Of a DNA stretch of 36,310 nucleotides, positions 1 through 6,713 are shown piece by piece (positions within the stretch are counted from its first letter, which is position 1; every line of letters starts with the position of its first letter). Position numbers and translations under genes: made by a program. The notes under the pieces are model-generated. The model searched no databases. It had not been told where the DNA came from and saw only the letters and a list, made by a program, of their open reading frames with translations. Source of the stretch: a virus. The stretch is taken from positions 1 through 36,310 of IMG/VR virus record IMGVR_UViG_3300036827_000116; one strand, given 5' to 3'.

Positions 1-16
1 CAACGTTGAAGTGAAT

Positions 17-80
17 CCACTCACCCCCTCACCCCCTCCCCTCACCCCCTCATCCACTCACCCCCTCACCCCCTCATGCG
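17..80. repeat. CTCACCCC tandem low-complexity tract
   Basis: Degenerate tandem copies of CTCACCCC (with CTCACCCCCT and CTCATCCA variants) fill the space before the first gene. The first ten bases, CAACGTTGAA, look like the end of the CTCAAC repeat found at the right end of the window. The tract is pyrimidine-rich on this strand; no promoter could be read in it. Confidence 0.8.
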
Positions 81-95
81 CGAAAGGGGGAAGCA

Positions 96-674
96 ATGCT
101 GGCGACTAAACCCAAAACCAAATACCAGGCCTTCGAAGCGCGGGCGGTCGCGGAGCATCTGAAAGAACTCCTCTCACCGCTTTGCTCGCGCATCGAAATC
201 GCCGGATCGCTTCGCCGGGGAAAATCCCTGGTGGGTGATATCGAACTGCTCTTTGTCCCGCGCGGCACCAAGGAATGTCACGTCGCCGGCTCCCTGTTTC
301 TCAAGGAGGAAAGATCGGTGGTCGACGTGCGCCTGGAGGAGCTGCTCGGCGAGGGCGTTTTACAGAAGCGTCTCAAGATTAACCATACCGAGACGTGGGG
401 ACCGTCGAACAAGTTTGCCGTGCATATCGAAAGCGGCATTCCCGTCGATTTCTTTTGCACGTCGGAGGAGTGCTGGTGGAACGCGCTGGTGTGCCGAACG
501 GGATCGGCCGACACCAATCTCCTGCTCGCGCAATCGGCGCAGCGCCAAGGCTGCTCTTTCGTCTCCTGCGGCGCGGGCGTGCGCGATCCGGCCGGCAATG
601 TGCATCAGACGCACAGCGAAGAAGAAGTTTTCCGGCTCTGCGGCGTGCGCTACCGGGAACCGAGATTTAGATAA
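96..674 (+). CDS. Minimal family X DNA polymerase-like nucleotidyltransferase
   Basis: A 192-residue protein that matches the palm and thumb of family X polymerases (Pol beta type). Seen: GSLRR at 37-41 followed by GDIE at 47-50, equivalent to the Pol beta GS...R...GDMD metal motif; VDFF with Asp118 as the probable third acidic residue; a GSADTNLLLAQSAQRQG stretch like the Pol beta TGSxxFN region; and EEEVF...YREPRFR at the C-end, which closely resembles the Pol beta thumb end. The second metal-binding Asp is Glu50 here. The N-terminal lyase and helix-hairpin-helix domains of ordinary PolX (over 330 residues) are absent. The start has a strong AAAGGGGGA ribosome site. Gap filling or nucleotide transfer during phage DNA metabolism is inferred; terminal transferase activity is an alternative. 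Confidence 0.85.
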   Translation: MLATKPKTKYQAFEARAVAEHLKELLSPLCSRIEIAGSLRRGKSLVGDIELLFVPRGTKECHVAGSLFLKEERSVVDVRLEELLGEGVLQKRLKINHTETWGPSNKFAVHIESGIPVDFFCTSEECWWNALVCRTGSADTNLLLAQSAQRQGCSFVSCGAGVRDPAGNVHQTHSEEEVFRLCGVRYREPRFR

Positions 675-683
675 GGAGTTTTT

Positions 684-1004
684 ATGGAAACGGTTGTTTT
701 GAATCTGACGGTGCAAGAGCTAATCGCGCTCCGCACCGGGATCATGACGCGCTGCATCGAGCTTGATTTATTGCTGCGCAGTCAGACCGGGGCGGAGCGC
801 CGCGATGCGATCATCTTCGAACTGGAATCGGACAAAGCGGCTTTGAGAAAGATCGAAGCAGCGCTTGCCGGTGCGGGCATTGACGTGGCGTGGACTCTGC
901 TGGAGACAGCGTTGAATCCGCGGGAGAGACCAGGGCAGGACGTTGATTTCGTTTTGAACGGCGCAAACCCGGGTCTGAAAATTCGCCGCCTTCCACGGGA
1001 GTAA
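684..1004 (+). CDS. Unknown 106-residue protein
   Basis: A soluble, mostly helical 106-residue protein, not recognised. Residues 5-60 read like two amphipathic helices (LTVQELIALRTGIMTRCIELDLLL and a following charged helix), which suggests a helical hairpin or coiled coil. The start follows an AAGGAG site, nine bases after the polymerase stop, so the two are probably co-transcribed. The gene belongs to a left-arm accessory run. No function can be assigned. Confidence 0.7.
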   Translation: METVVLNLTVQELIALRTGIMTRCIELDLLLRSQTGAERRDAIIFELESDKAALRKIEAALAGAGIDVAWTLLETALNPRERPGQDVDFVLNGANPGLKIRRLPRE

Positions 1005-1006
1005 AC

Positions 1007-1126
1007 ATGGGACGAATGCAGTTTCAACACTATCCGCTGAAAAAATGGCCGCGCGGCGGCTCTAACGATCAATGGTTGCGGCTCGACCGCGCGGCGACGA
1101 TTCTGCGAACTCATCACCGGATGTAA
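1007..1126 (+). CDS. Small unknown 39-residue protein
   Basis: An ATG two bases after the previous stop opens a 39-codon frame that ends at 1126, starting MGRMQFQHYPLKKW and ending LRTHHRM. It fills the gap between two well-placed genes, and the next gene's ribosome site (AAGGGG) directly follows its stop. It is basic and Trp/His-containing. No family is recognised. The tight packing is the main support; there is no strong Shine-Dalgarno of its own (it overlaps the CACGGGAG end of the gene before). Confidence 0.45.
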   Translation: MGRMQFQHYPLKKWPRGGSNDQWLRLDRAATILRTHHRM

Positions 1127-1135
1127 GGGGACACC

Positions 1136-1354
1136 ATGAAGGAACTTCAAATCGGATTTACCAAGCTGCCGGCGCCTGTCGCGGTGCTCAAGCTGGAATT
1201 GACCCTCGACTTCCAAGGCGACATCATCGGCGTGCCGGTGCTTGTGCCGGCACGGGAGGGGCGCGAGGGATTGCTGGCGGCGGAGATCGCGGCGCACCTG
1301 CTCACCAAGAAAAATCCTGTCATCGAGCGGCTTAGTCTCAAGGAGGGCGCATGA
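1136..1354 (+). CDS. Unknown 72-residue protein
   Basis: A 72-residue protein with alternating hydrophobic strands (VAVLKLELTLDF, IIGVPVLVPA) and a C-terminal helix. This looks like a small alpha/beta fold, but the family is not recognised. The start follows AAGGGGACACC. The stop overlaps the ATG of the next gene (ATGA at 1351), indicating translational coupling with the small membrane protein downstream. Confidence 0.65.
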   Translation: MKELQIGFTKLPAPVAVLKLELTLDFQGDIIGVPVLVPAREGREGLLAAEIAAHLLTKKNPVIERLSLKEGA

Positions 1355-1623
1355 CGCGCGGACTATTGAACCTGATTCTCGCGTTGGCGATACCGCTGGC
1401 GCTCATGGCCGCGCTGATGATTGCCATGCAACGCTGCGACTCGACGGCGCGGTTTGAGCGGGACCAGGCCGAAGCCGCGGCGGCGCTGGATCATTACGTG
1501 CGTTTCCGCGATGAGCCGTCGTTGCGGCGCTACGACGCGGCACAACGCCGGATGCTCGGAGAGTTAAACAAGCCCGTCACCGGTTTGACAACTCAGCGCT
1601 CCAGCACCCAGCACGCGGATTAA
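1351..1623 (+). CDS. Small single-pass membrane protein
   Basis: A 90-residue protein with one hydrophobic helix at residues 5-27 (LLNLILALAIPLALMAALMIAM), then a charged region of about 60 residues with regular Leu/Ala spacing (probably helical) and a Ser/Thr-rich tail. It looks like an N-terminally anchored protein facing away from the cytoplasm. The start is coupled to the previous gene by ATGA. Small bitopic proteins of this form occur in phage lysis cassettes (holin or i-spanin), but the distance from any recognised endolysin makes that assignment weak. Confidence 0.65.
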   Translation: MTRGLLNLILALAIPLALMAALMIAMQRCDSTARFERDQAEAAAALDHYVRFRDEPSLRRYDAAQRRMLGELNKPVTGLTTQRSSTQHAD

Positions 1624-1626
1624 TAA

Positions 1627-1660
1627 ATGCAGAATGCAGAATGCAAAGTGCAGAATGAAG
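1627..1660. repeat. GCAGAAT/GCAAAGT degenerate tandem repeat at a gene start
   Basis: Repeats of the type ATGCAGAATGCAGAATGCAAAGTGCAGAATG occupy the putative start of the methyltransferase gene. They supply its ATG (1627) and an alternative in-frame GTG (1648). It resembles dispersed host-type filler repeats rather than phage coding sequence. Confidence 0.6.
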
Positions 1661-3318
1661 AGGGGGAGCGCGTCGAGCGCGGTTATCCGGGATCGAAGGG
1701 GGCATCGGGGGTGCGCGAGCGCATCATTTCGCTGATGCCCGTGCACGATCATTTTCTCTCCCTGTTTCTTGGCCACGGCGCAATCGAGCAAATCAAGCGG
1801 CCCGCACCAGGCCTTAACGTCGGCTACGACGTTGACGCCGGCGTGATCGAGTGGTGGGCAAACCACCTGCGAGGCGCAGGTGCCACGCCGACCCTGACGG
1901 TGCTGCAGGGAGACGCGCTCCAGATCCTAACGACGCATGCGGCGTTGCGGGATCCGAATACGCTTGTATATCTCGACCCGCCCTATCTGCGATCGGTGCG
2001 CACGCGGCTGCTCTACAATTTCGAATTCGCCGGTGAAGAGGACCACTGGCTTTTACTCTGCATGATCCGGCAACTGCCGTGCAGGGTGATGATTTCCGGT
2101 TATCAATCACCGCTCTACGCGGCGATGCTCGAGGATTGGCGCTGCGAATCGTTCCCCGGCATGACCCGCGGCGGCGTCAGAGAGGAGCATCTGTGGATGA
2201 ATTTCCCGGCGTATCTGCCGCTGCACGATGGGCGCTTCGTGGGCAAGAACTATCGGGAGCGCTGGCGGATCAAAAAGAAAACGCGGAACTGGCAACGCCG
2301 GCTGGCTGCGATGCCCGAACAGGAGCGGCAGGTAATTCGCGACGCACTGGACGAATTGGCATCGCCGCCACCGGCGTTGCGGACCGCAACGCCACGCCGG
2401 GCGTTAAGCGATCGCTGTGACTCGCCGTCGGTTGTGACTACGCGCGAAGTCACGACGGTCGACCGGTCACGGGAGCACGGGACCGTGACAGGCCGCGGCA
2501 ATCTCATGATCGAGCGGTCACGGCTTTTGCTCAGCATTTTCCCGGGTATCGACCTGTTGGGCCGCGCCTTCGAAGCCGAAGGATACACCGTCGTGCGCGG
2601 GCCGGACCTCATCTATGGCGGCGATGTGCGATCGTTCTCGATTCCGCGGGGCATCTTCGCCGGCATCATCGGCGGTTCACCCTGTCCGGATTGGTCGCGT
2701 CTGCGCCGCACCGAACCCACCGGCCAAGGCGCGGAAATGATGCGCGAGTTTTGCCGGATCATCGAAGAAGGCGAGCCGGATTGGTTCATGCTCGAAAACG
2801 TGCCGGGCGTTCCCGATCTGACCGGTCTGGAAAGTTACCGCCCGATTCAGCGCATCGACATCGACGGGCGCGAATGCGGATTGCGCCAACGCCGGCTGCG
2901 CCATTTTCAATTCGGAAGTCTCTGCGCCCGGCCGCTGGTGGTCGAGCGGCGGCGCTTTGCTGTGACCGACCAGGCGGCGGCAATCGCCTCTGAGGGCACG
3001 CGCGTCGGCAGGCGGGGTTGGCGGGAATTCTGCGCGCTGCAGGGCCTTCCGCCGCTGGAGCTTCCCGGCTGGAGTATCGCCGCGAAATACCGGGCGGTGG
3101 GCAATGGTGTCCCCACCCAAATGGGACGGTTGCTGGCGCGGAGCATTTTATCCTGGACTCACTCCGTTGTGCGCCCGGCAAGGATTTGCGGATGCGGATG
3201 CGGCCGCGCGATCAACGAGCGGCAAACCTACGCGCTGGCGTGCTGCCGCAAGCGCATGCAGCGCAGGCGTGACTCCGCCGGCGTTGCCAAAAGCGGCCGC
3301 GTCACGGCTGTCGCATGA
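1627..3318 (+). CDS. Fused DNA adenine-N6 / cytosine-C5 methyltransferase
   Basis: A 563-residue two-domain enzyme. Residues 20-250 are a D12-class (Dam-like) adenine methylase: YPGSKG (20-25), the SAM-binding SLFLGHGAI (45-53), the catalytic DPPY (117-120), and a C-terminal part WMNFPAYLPLHDGRF...RIKKK typical of phage D12 enzymes. Residues 294-500 are a C5-cytosine methylase: SIFPGIDLLGRAFE (motif I), GGSPCPDW with nucleophile Cys353 (motif IV), ENV 390-392 (VI), QRR 421-423 (VIII) and YRAVGNGVP 488-496 (X). The region between VIII and X, holding target recognition, is short (about 65 residues). A Cys-rich tail (CGCGCG...CC) may bind zinc. The linker (250-293) is coded by a GTCAC-rich spacer and contains an ATG at 2506 that could start the C5 enzyme alone. 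It probably protects phage DNA from host restriction. The start lies in a repeat; GTG 1648 is an alternative. Confidence 0.93.
   Translation: MQNAECKVQNEEGERVERGYPGSKGASGVRERIISLMPVHDHFLSLFLGHGAIEQIKRPAPGLNVGYDVDAGVIEWWANHLRGAGATPTLTVLQGDALQILTTHAALRDPNTLVYLDPPYLRSVRTRLLYNFEFAGEEDHWLLLCMIRQLPCRVMISGYQSPLYAAMLEDWRCESFPGMTRGGVREEHLWMNFPAYLPLHDGRFVGKNYRERWRIKKKTRNWQRRLAAMPEQERQVIRDALDELASPPPALRTATPRRALSDRCDSPSVVTTREVTTVDRSREHGTVTGRGNLMIERSRLLLSIFPGIDLLGRAFEAEGYTVVRGPDLIYGGDVRSFSIPRGIFAGIIGGSPCPDWSRLRRTEPTGQGAEMMREFCRIIEEGEPDWFMLENVPGVPDLTGLESYRPIQRIDIDGRECGLRQRRLRHFQFGSLCARPLVVERRRFAVTDQAAAIASEGTRVGRRGWREFCALQGLPPLELPGWSIAAKYRAVGNGVPTQMGRLLARSILSWTHSVVRPARICGCGCGRAINERQTYALACCRKRMQRRRDSAGVAKSGRVTAVA
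2417..2521. repeat. GTCAC/GTGAC cluster inside the methyltransferase linker
   Basis: Six copies of GTGAC or its complement GTCAC start at 2417, 2434, 2449, 2466, 2485 and 2517, with steps of 17, 15, 17, 19 and 32 bases. They encode the low-complexity linker between the two methylase domains. The same pentamer clusters in nearby spacers (3269-3387, 3702-3744). It looks like a former intergenic region now read in frame. Confidence 0.75.
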
Positions 3319-3387
3319 ACGATGAACGCACGAAGCGTGACTCGCTGGCTGTGACGGGACCTGGCAAAGTCACGGCTGCAGCGTCAC
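3269..3387. repeat. GTCAC/GTGAC cluster around the methyltransferase stop
   Basis: Six copies start at 3269, 3301, 3337, 3351, 3369 and 3383. They span the C-terminal codons of the methyltransferase and the spacer before the next gene. Both orientations occur, so GTGAC...GTCAC pairs can form short stems. No promoter could be recognised in the spacer. Confidence 0.7.
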
Positions 3388-3456
3388 GGGAAAATGTCTC
3401 GGCCGACAGCGTCGATTTTGGTGATGTACGATCGACATCAAACGTTCGGAGGTTCA

Positions 3457-3705
3457 ATGGCGACTGAAAAAGATGACAGGCGGGGAATTTGTGACGGGTG
3501 CGGTGAAGAGAAGGAAGTATTTCCCGCCGACGGTGCTCCGGCATGCGGAATATCTCTCTGCGCCGAATGCAGCGCGTCGAGCAAAGCGTACCTCGACAGC
3601 GTTTTGGGGCCGTTTGATATCGACGACTTTGACGAGACAGGTGTCGAATTGCCCGACGCGCTAGAGTCGCCGCAACCATTAATCGACAAGCTACGCCGAT
3701 CGTGA
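3457..3705 (+). CDS. Small zinc-ribbon-like protein
   Basis: An 82-residue acidic protein. Near the N-end it has CDGCGEE (C-x2-C) and, after a short loop, CGISLCAEC (C-x4-C-x2-C), a spacing consistent with one zinc knuckle or ribbon. The rest is acidic (DIDDFDETGVELPD). The start at 3457 is chosen for its GGAGG site four bases upstream; a longer frame back to 3394 runs into the GTCAC spacer. The stop codon lies within a GTGAC copy. It could be a small regulator or an adaptor to a DNA enzyme; no family is recognised. Confidence 0.7.
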   Translation: MATEKDDRRGICDGCGEEKEVFPADGAPACGISLCAECSASSKAYLDSVLGPFDIDDFDETGVELPDALESPQPLIDKLRRS

Positions 3706-3741
3706 CCGACCTGGGCGGCGGTGCCGCTACGGCGTCACGGT

Positions 3742-3760
3742 CACCGGCGAGACGCCGGTG
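3742..3760. repeat. REP-like palindrome copy 1
   Basis: CACCGGCGAGACGCCGGTG, an imperfect palindrome able to form a 7-8 bp GC stem. It sits between the convergent zinc-ribbon gene and the minus-strand regulator, where it could act as a bidirectional transcription stop. Other copies are at 14254, 17765, 19253, 34679 and 35460. Confidence 0.85.
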
Positions 3761-3979
3761 CTACCATTTCTGGACTAGCTTGCCGCCCATGCGTTTCCAC
3801 CAGCGACGTGAACGCTCGGCAACCTGTTGCTCAATTTTCACCATGTCGTGCGCGATGGCATTGCGCAGAAGGATTTCGATCAGCAGACCGCGCGGCATGT
3901 TCAGACGGCGCGCGAGGCGCTCCAAATCGCGGGCGAGACTTTTCGACACTTCGACCCGGACCCATTCCCCTCGGCGCAT
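3761..3979 (-). CDS. Ribbon-helix-helix DNA-binding protein
   Basis: A 72-residue protein with an N-terminal strand WVRVEVSKSL followed by two helices (ARDLERLARRLNMPRGLLIEILLRNAIAHDM), the pattern of Arc/CopG-type ribbon-helix-helix repressors, which dimerise and insert the strand into the major groove. It is one of the few minus-strand genes, convergent with the gene to its left and divergent from the gene at 4163. That position suits a local repressor. A weak AGGAT site precedes its ATG. Its operator is not evident; the GTCAC clusters or the 15-base intergenic word are candidates by inference only. Confidence 0.75.
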   Translation of the reverse strand: MRRGEWVRVEVSKSLARDLERLARRLNMPRGLLIEILLRNAIAHDMVKIEQQVAERSRRWWKRMGGKLVQKW

Positions 3980-4162
3980 GAGCCGATCCTAGCGAAACGC
4001 CGGGTTTTCCCAAAATTCACGCAAATCTTGCCTCGCCAGATCGCTCAGGATTGATTTTCCGGCATTGGGCCAACCCGTAGATCGGCCGGGACTTCGACGC
4101 CGCAAATCGGCTTTTACGAGGTCTGGCGGCAAAATGCCGCTTCCCCGTGACTAGTTACGGGC

Positions 4163-4636
4163 ATGCCTATGAATATCCCCGATGGCGTCACGCCGATGCG
4201 CGAGCCGCGGCTTGACGTGATTTGCGCCGTCAGCGTTTTGACCAGCCGGATCAATCCCAAAAAGACCGGCTGGAAAGATCAGATCAAAGCGGCGGCGAAA
4301 ACCGAAGGCGCTGAATACTTGCAGTCTGACTACGCGCTGGGGCATCTGGTTGCCGGCAAGGACAAAGGCGAACCGTCGATGGTCGAGCTACGCAAGCTTG
4401 TCGACGCCGGCCGCATCACCCTGGAGGAGCTGCTCGGGTGTTGCTCGGCGTCCAAGGACGCGCTGAAAAAAATCCTGTCTGAGAATGAAGTGGATGCGCT
4501 GTGCTCGACGTCAGAGGGCTCGAAGTCACTGGTGGTTGAGTTCAAGCCGGGCGTGAATGTCGCGCCGCGAGACCTTGCGGGATTTATCAGTGAGGGGCTT
4601 TGGCTGAACTGGCCGGGTATTCCGGCTGTCCGATAA
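4163..4636 (+). CDS. Unknown 157-residue protein
   Basis: A 157-residue protein of mixed composition, unrecognised. Visible parts: a helical segment around residues 35-60 (KKTGWKDQIKAAAKTEG), a Leu-rich pair of helices (ELRKLVDAGRITLEELLG), a Cys pair (CC at about 93) and a basic/hydrophobic C-end. Starts at codon 1 (4163) or codon 3 (4169) are both possible; GTGAC and GTTACGGG precede it without a clear Shine-Dalgarno. It is the first gene rightward of the minus-strand regulator and may be under its control. Confidence 0.6.
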   Translation: MPMNIPDGVTPMREPRLDVICAVSVLTSRINPKKTGWKDQIKAAAKTEGAEYLQSDYALGHLVAGKDKGEPSMVELRKLVDAGRITLEELLGCCSASKDALKKILSENEVDALCSTSEGSKSLVVEFKPGVNVAPRDLAGFISEGLWLNWPGIPAVR

Positions 4637-4720
4637 CGCCGGGACGATCCAATGTAAAATTTTTTGCCGACACAGTCGGGAAACGTGATGTATGTTTGCA
4701 GTGTCGTGAGCGGATGGGGG

Positions 4721-4760
4721 AACGGCGGCCGGTGCACTGCATATCTGGCCGGCCGCCGTT
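4721..4760. promoter_or_regulatory. Strong hairpin in the leader of a membrane protein gene
   Basis: A perfect 12 bp inverted repeat (AACGGCGGCCGG / CCGGCCGCCGTT) with a 16-base loop. An outer GATGGG...CCCATC pair extends it. It lies 46 bases before the ATG at 4807 and has no U-tract, so it is more likely an RNA regulatory or processing hairpin (or a protein-binding palindrome) than a simple terminator. Confidence 0.7.
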
Positions 4761-4806
4761 AGTTTCCCATCTCAATTGCTCATTCTGGAATCTCCGGGGG
4801 GAGAAG

Positions 4807-5226
4807 ATGATTCGCGATTTCGTTCTTATCGTTGCGCTGGTGCTCCTGGTCCTGTTCGGATTGGGATGCAAGGTCAACCCGTTTACGTGGGGCCAGCCGG
4901 TTCAACCGCCCGCGCCCGAGACATTCTTCCACAAAATCACCAAGACGCCCGAATCGTTGACGCACGTCGCCGGCGCTTTGGAAGTGCTGTCCGTCTTTGG
5001 CGTGCTCATCGCCGTCGGTGGTCTGGCGCTTCTGATGTTTGTGCCCGCTGAGCAGCATCTGTCATTTGCCATTGCTGGTACCGGCGTTTGTCTGATTCTA
5101 ACGGCGCTGATCCTGCGCGTCAGTCTGTGGATGATCCCGATCGCGGCCGCGGCCGCGGCGATTACGGCACTGGCGGGCGCGGGCATCTACTTCTATCGGC
5201 GCTGGCATGTTCAGCCCAAGGCGTGA
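4807..5226 (+). CDS. Lipoprotein-like multi-spanning membrane protein
   Basis: A 139-residue protein. The N-end MIRDFVLIVALVLLVLFGLGC is a lipoprotein signal with lipobox FGLGC (Cys21). Two or three further hydrophobic segments follow, at roughly 57-80, 86-105 and 108-130, the last with an Ala-rich run. The C-end is basic (FYRRWHVQPKA). The start at 4807 has a GGGGGGAGAAG site and follows a strong hairpin. With the next two small membrane genes it may form a phage lysis or superinfection-exclusion cluster. That is inference; no holin family is recognised and no endolysin was found. Confidence 0.65.
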   Translation: MIRDFVLIVALVLLVLFGLGCKVNPFTWGQPVQPPAPETFFHKITKTPESLTHVAGALEVLSVFGVLIAVGGLALLMFVPAEQHLSFAIAGTGVCLILTALILRVSLWMIPIAAAAAAITALAGAGIYFYRRWHVQPKA

Positions 5227-5277
5227 CAAGCTCGACGTGGTGCGGCACGGCCGTGTCACAGAGTTACAGGGGGAAAA

Positions 5278-5514
5278 GTGGGAACTCTCATCAAATCTGT
5301 CCGGCTGCCCTCATGGCCGCAGCTTTTGCAGTTGATCCTTGCCGCAATTCTCGGCGCGGCATCGATCGGCTGGAAAGTGCGCGGCAATCAGGAGGAAGTC
5401 AATCAGCGCGTCGGTGCATTGGAAGTCCGCAACGGCGCGCTCATCAAAGAAGTGGACGACATTCATAGCGACGTGCGCTTGCTGGTGGAAGCGCTCATCG
5501 AACGAAAGCAATGA
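5278..5514 (+). CDS. Small membrane-anchored coiled-coil protein
   Basis: A 78-residue protein with a hydrophobic helix at about 17-31 (LLQLILAAILGAASIGW), then a heptad-like coiled coil (EEVNQRVGALEVRNGALIKEVDDIHSDVRLLVEALIERK). The start is GTG 5278 behind ACAGGGGGAAAA. The stop overlaps the next ATG (ATGA). The layout, a transmembrane helix followed by a periplasm-length coiled coil, resembles i-spanin or holin-like accessory proteins of siphoviruses, but the identity is unproven. Confidence 0.65.
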   Translation: MGTLIKSVRLPSWPQLLQLILAAILGAASIGWKVRGNQEEVNQRVGALEVRNGALIKEVDDIHSDVRLLVEALIERKQ

Positions 5515-5645
5515 CTGAATTGTGGGACATCCTCTGGCTGATCGGGGCGACGATCGTTTTCGGCGGCATCGTGCCGCCGCTGATCATCCGCGGCATCGAT
5601 CGTTTGGCGATGGGTCACCGTCCCGGGGAAAAGCGTGGGGAATGA
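5511..5645 (+). CDS. Small 44-residue membrane protein
   Basis: The frame opens at an ATG overlapping the previous stop and closes at 5645, giving MTELWDILWLIGATIVFGGIVPPLIIRG followed by a basic tail. One transmembrane helix spans residues 7-26. Both ends overlap neighbours by ATGA (5511 and 5642), a strong sign of a real coupled gene although it is very short. It may act with the preceding membrane protein, for example in lysis; inference only. Confidence 0.6.
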   Translation: MTELWDILWLIGATIVFGGIVPPLIIRGIDRLAMGHRPGEKRGE

Positions 5646-5965
5646 AAAATCCAACCTTCGACGCGGTCGCAAATCGAGACTCTCTGCAGCACCTAAGACA
5701 AAACGGGTTCGGCCCGCTCCTGGATGCGCTGGCGGAATCGTGCCCGGCGGACGGCAAGGACCAGCCGGAAATATTCAAGGGCGACAAACTCAACATCAGT
5801 GCGCTGGCGCGAAAGCTCGGAGTGCCGCGGAAGGTCGCAAAGCAAATGCTCAGCTATGCGCAGCAGACGCTGTTGCACCAGCACGCCGTAACGCTGACGG
5901 CCAGCGATTCTACCAACTCTTCAGGCAGCGCTGGAAAAACTTCGACGCGATCTGCGAAGGCCTGA
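5642..5965 (+). CDS. Small helix-turn-helix protein, possibly the N-part of the sigma factor
   Basis: A 107-residue protein coupled to its neighbours at both ends (ATGA at 5642, TGATG at 5963). Residues 48-75, LNISALARKLGVPRKVAKQM plus a following helix, fit a helix-turn-helix. The last 25 residues are Ser/Thr-rich low complexity. In the -1 frame the same DNA codes for FYQLFRQRWKNFDAICEGL, which reads like normal protein and continues into the sigma factor. The two frames might be joined by frameshifting or an old mutation, giving one HTH-sigma protein. Otherwise the two are separate, coupled genes. Confidence 0.6.
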   Translation: MKNPTFDAVANRDSLQHLRQNGFGPLLDALAESCPADGKDQPEIFKGDKLNISALARKLGVPRKVAKQMLSYAQQTLLHQHAVTLTASDSTNSSGSAGKTSTRSAKA

Positions 5966-6276
5966 TGGGCATCGCGCACGAGTGCGCCCGTAAATTTTAC
6001 TGGCGGGATTTAGAGACTCGCGAGGACGTGACGGCCGACGTGGTCTGCGACCTCATCAAACGGATCGATCGATTCAAAACGGGGAACTCAGACAATGCAA
6101 ACTGGTACTACTCAACCATCGCCCGAAATCTCTTCCACCGAAAATTCAGGGCGGCCTACCGCCCCGCTCCCGTTTTGTTCACGGATCTGGCTGAGGACCG
6201 CTCAGGGCGCTACCGCGAAGGACCGCCGCCGCGGCAACCCAACAGGCGCTCGGTCCTCGCGAAACGATATGTTTGA
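5965..6276 (+). CDS. T4 gp55-like sigma factor (region 2)
   Basis: A 103-residue protein from the TGATG overlap. Residues 10-60 (REDVTADVVCDLIKRIDRF...NWYYSTIARNLFHRKFR) match the sigma region 2 pattern: E/D-rich helix, then L...I..FD-like turn, then a Y/F-rich helix ending in basic residues. T4 gp55-type late sigma factors share this layout and lack region 4. It would bind host core RNA polymerase and direct it to late phage promoters. Upstream sense codons in the same frame (FYQLFRQRWKNFDAICEGL) suggest the protein may start earlier. The tail is Pro/Arg-rich. Its target sequence is unknown. Confidence 0.65.
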   Translation: MGIAHECARKFYWRDLETREDVTADVVCDLIKRIDRFKTGNSDNANWYYSTIARNLFHRKFRAAYRPAPVLFTDLAEDRSGRYREGPPPRQPNRRSVLAKRYV

Positions 6277-6622
6277 GTTGAACCTGTCCGGCGAGATGGT
6301 GCCTGCGTTCTCTACGAACCGTGCGCGGCAGATCAAGCGCAAGCAGATCGCGGCGTTGCTGTACCGGCCCCAGCGCTACGTGCACAAGCCCAATGACCCG
6401 GGCAACTATGCTCGGAAGCGGCGCAAGACCTCCCCCACCGTTGGCGGCGTTGCCAGCTGCACGGTCAAGCTCAAAGGGCTAAGCTTCGATGCCGCGCTGC
6501 AGCGCACTAATAAACAATTTGCGGGAGCGCTGGCAAAACTGGCGACGGTGTCACACTGCGAGCTAGACGCGGCGGCGATTTCATTCGTGGGAGAAGCGAT
6601 ACAAACGCCAACCCCGCACTGA
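6269..6622 (+). CDS. Unknown 117-residue basic protein
   Basis: The ATG at 6269 lies just inside the end of the sigma gene. The protein has a basic N-terminal half (RARQIKRKQIAALLYRPQRYVHKP and ARKRRKTSP) followed by a more regular alpha/beta part (CTVKLKGLSFDAALQRTNKQFAGALAKL). It could bind nucleic acid through the basic stretch; no family is recognised. There is no good Shine-Dalgarno, so translation probably depends on coupling to the upstream gene. Confidence 0.5.
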   Translation: MFELNLSGEMVPAFSTNRARQIKRKQIAALLYRPQRYVHKPNDPGNYARKRRKTSPTVGGVASCTVKLKGLSFDAALQRTNKQFAGALAKLATVSHCELDAAAISFVGEAIQTPTPH

Positions 6623-6713
6623 TACCGCGTCAATTATCGGCAGCGGGCGGTGCGGAAGTGGGTCCAATATCATCCGGGGCGGCGTTGGTCGACGCGGAAG
6701 GGGAGGGCGGGCA

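Noticed and set aside
6095-6268. An N-terminal extension of 6269-6622 overlapping the sigma gene
   Set aside because: The extension is a low-complexity out-of-frame shadow of the sigma gene's coding region.
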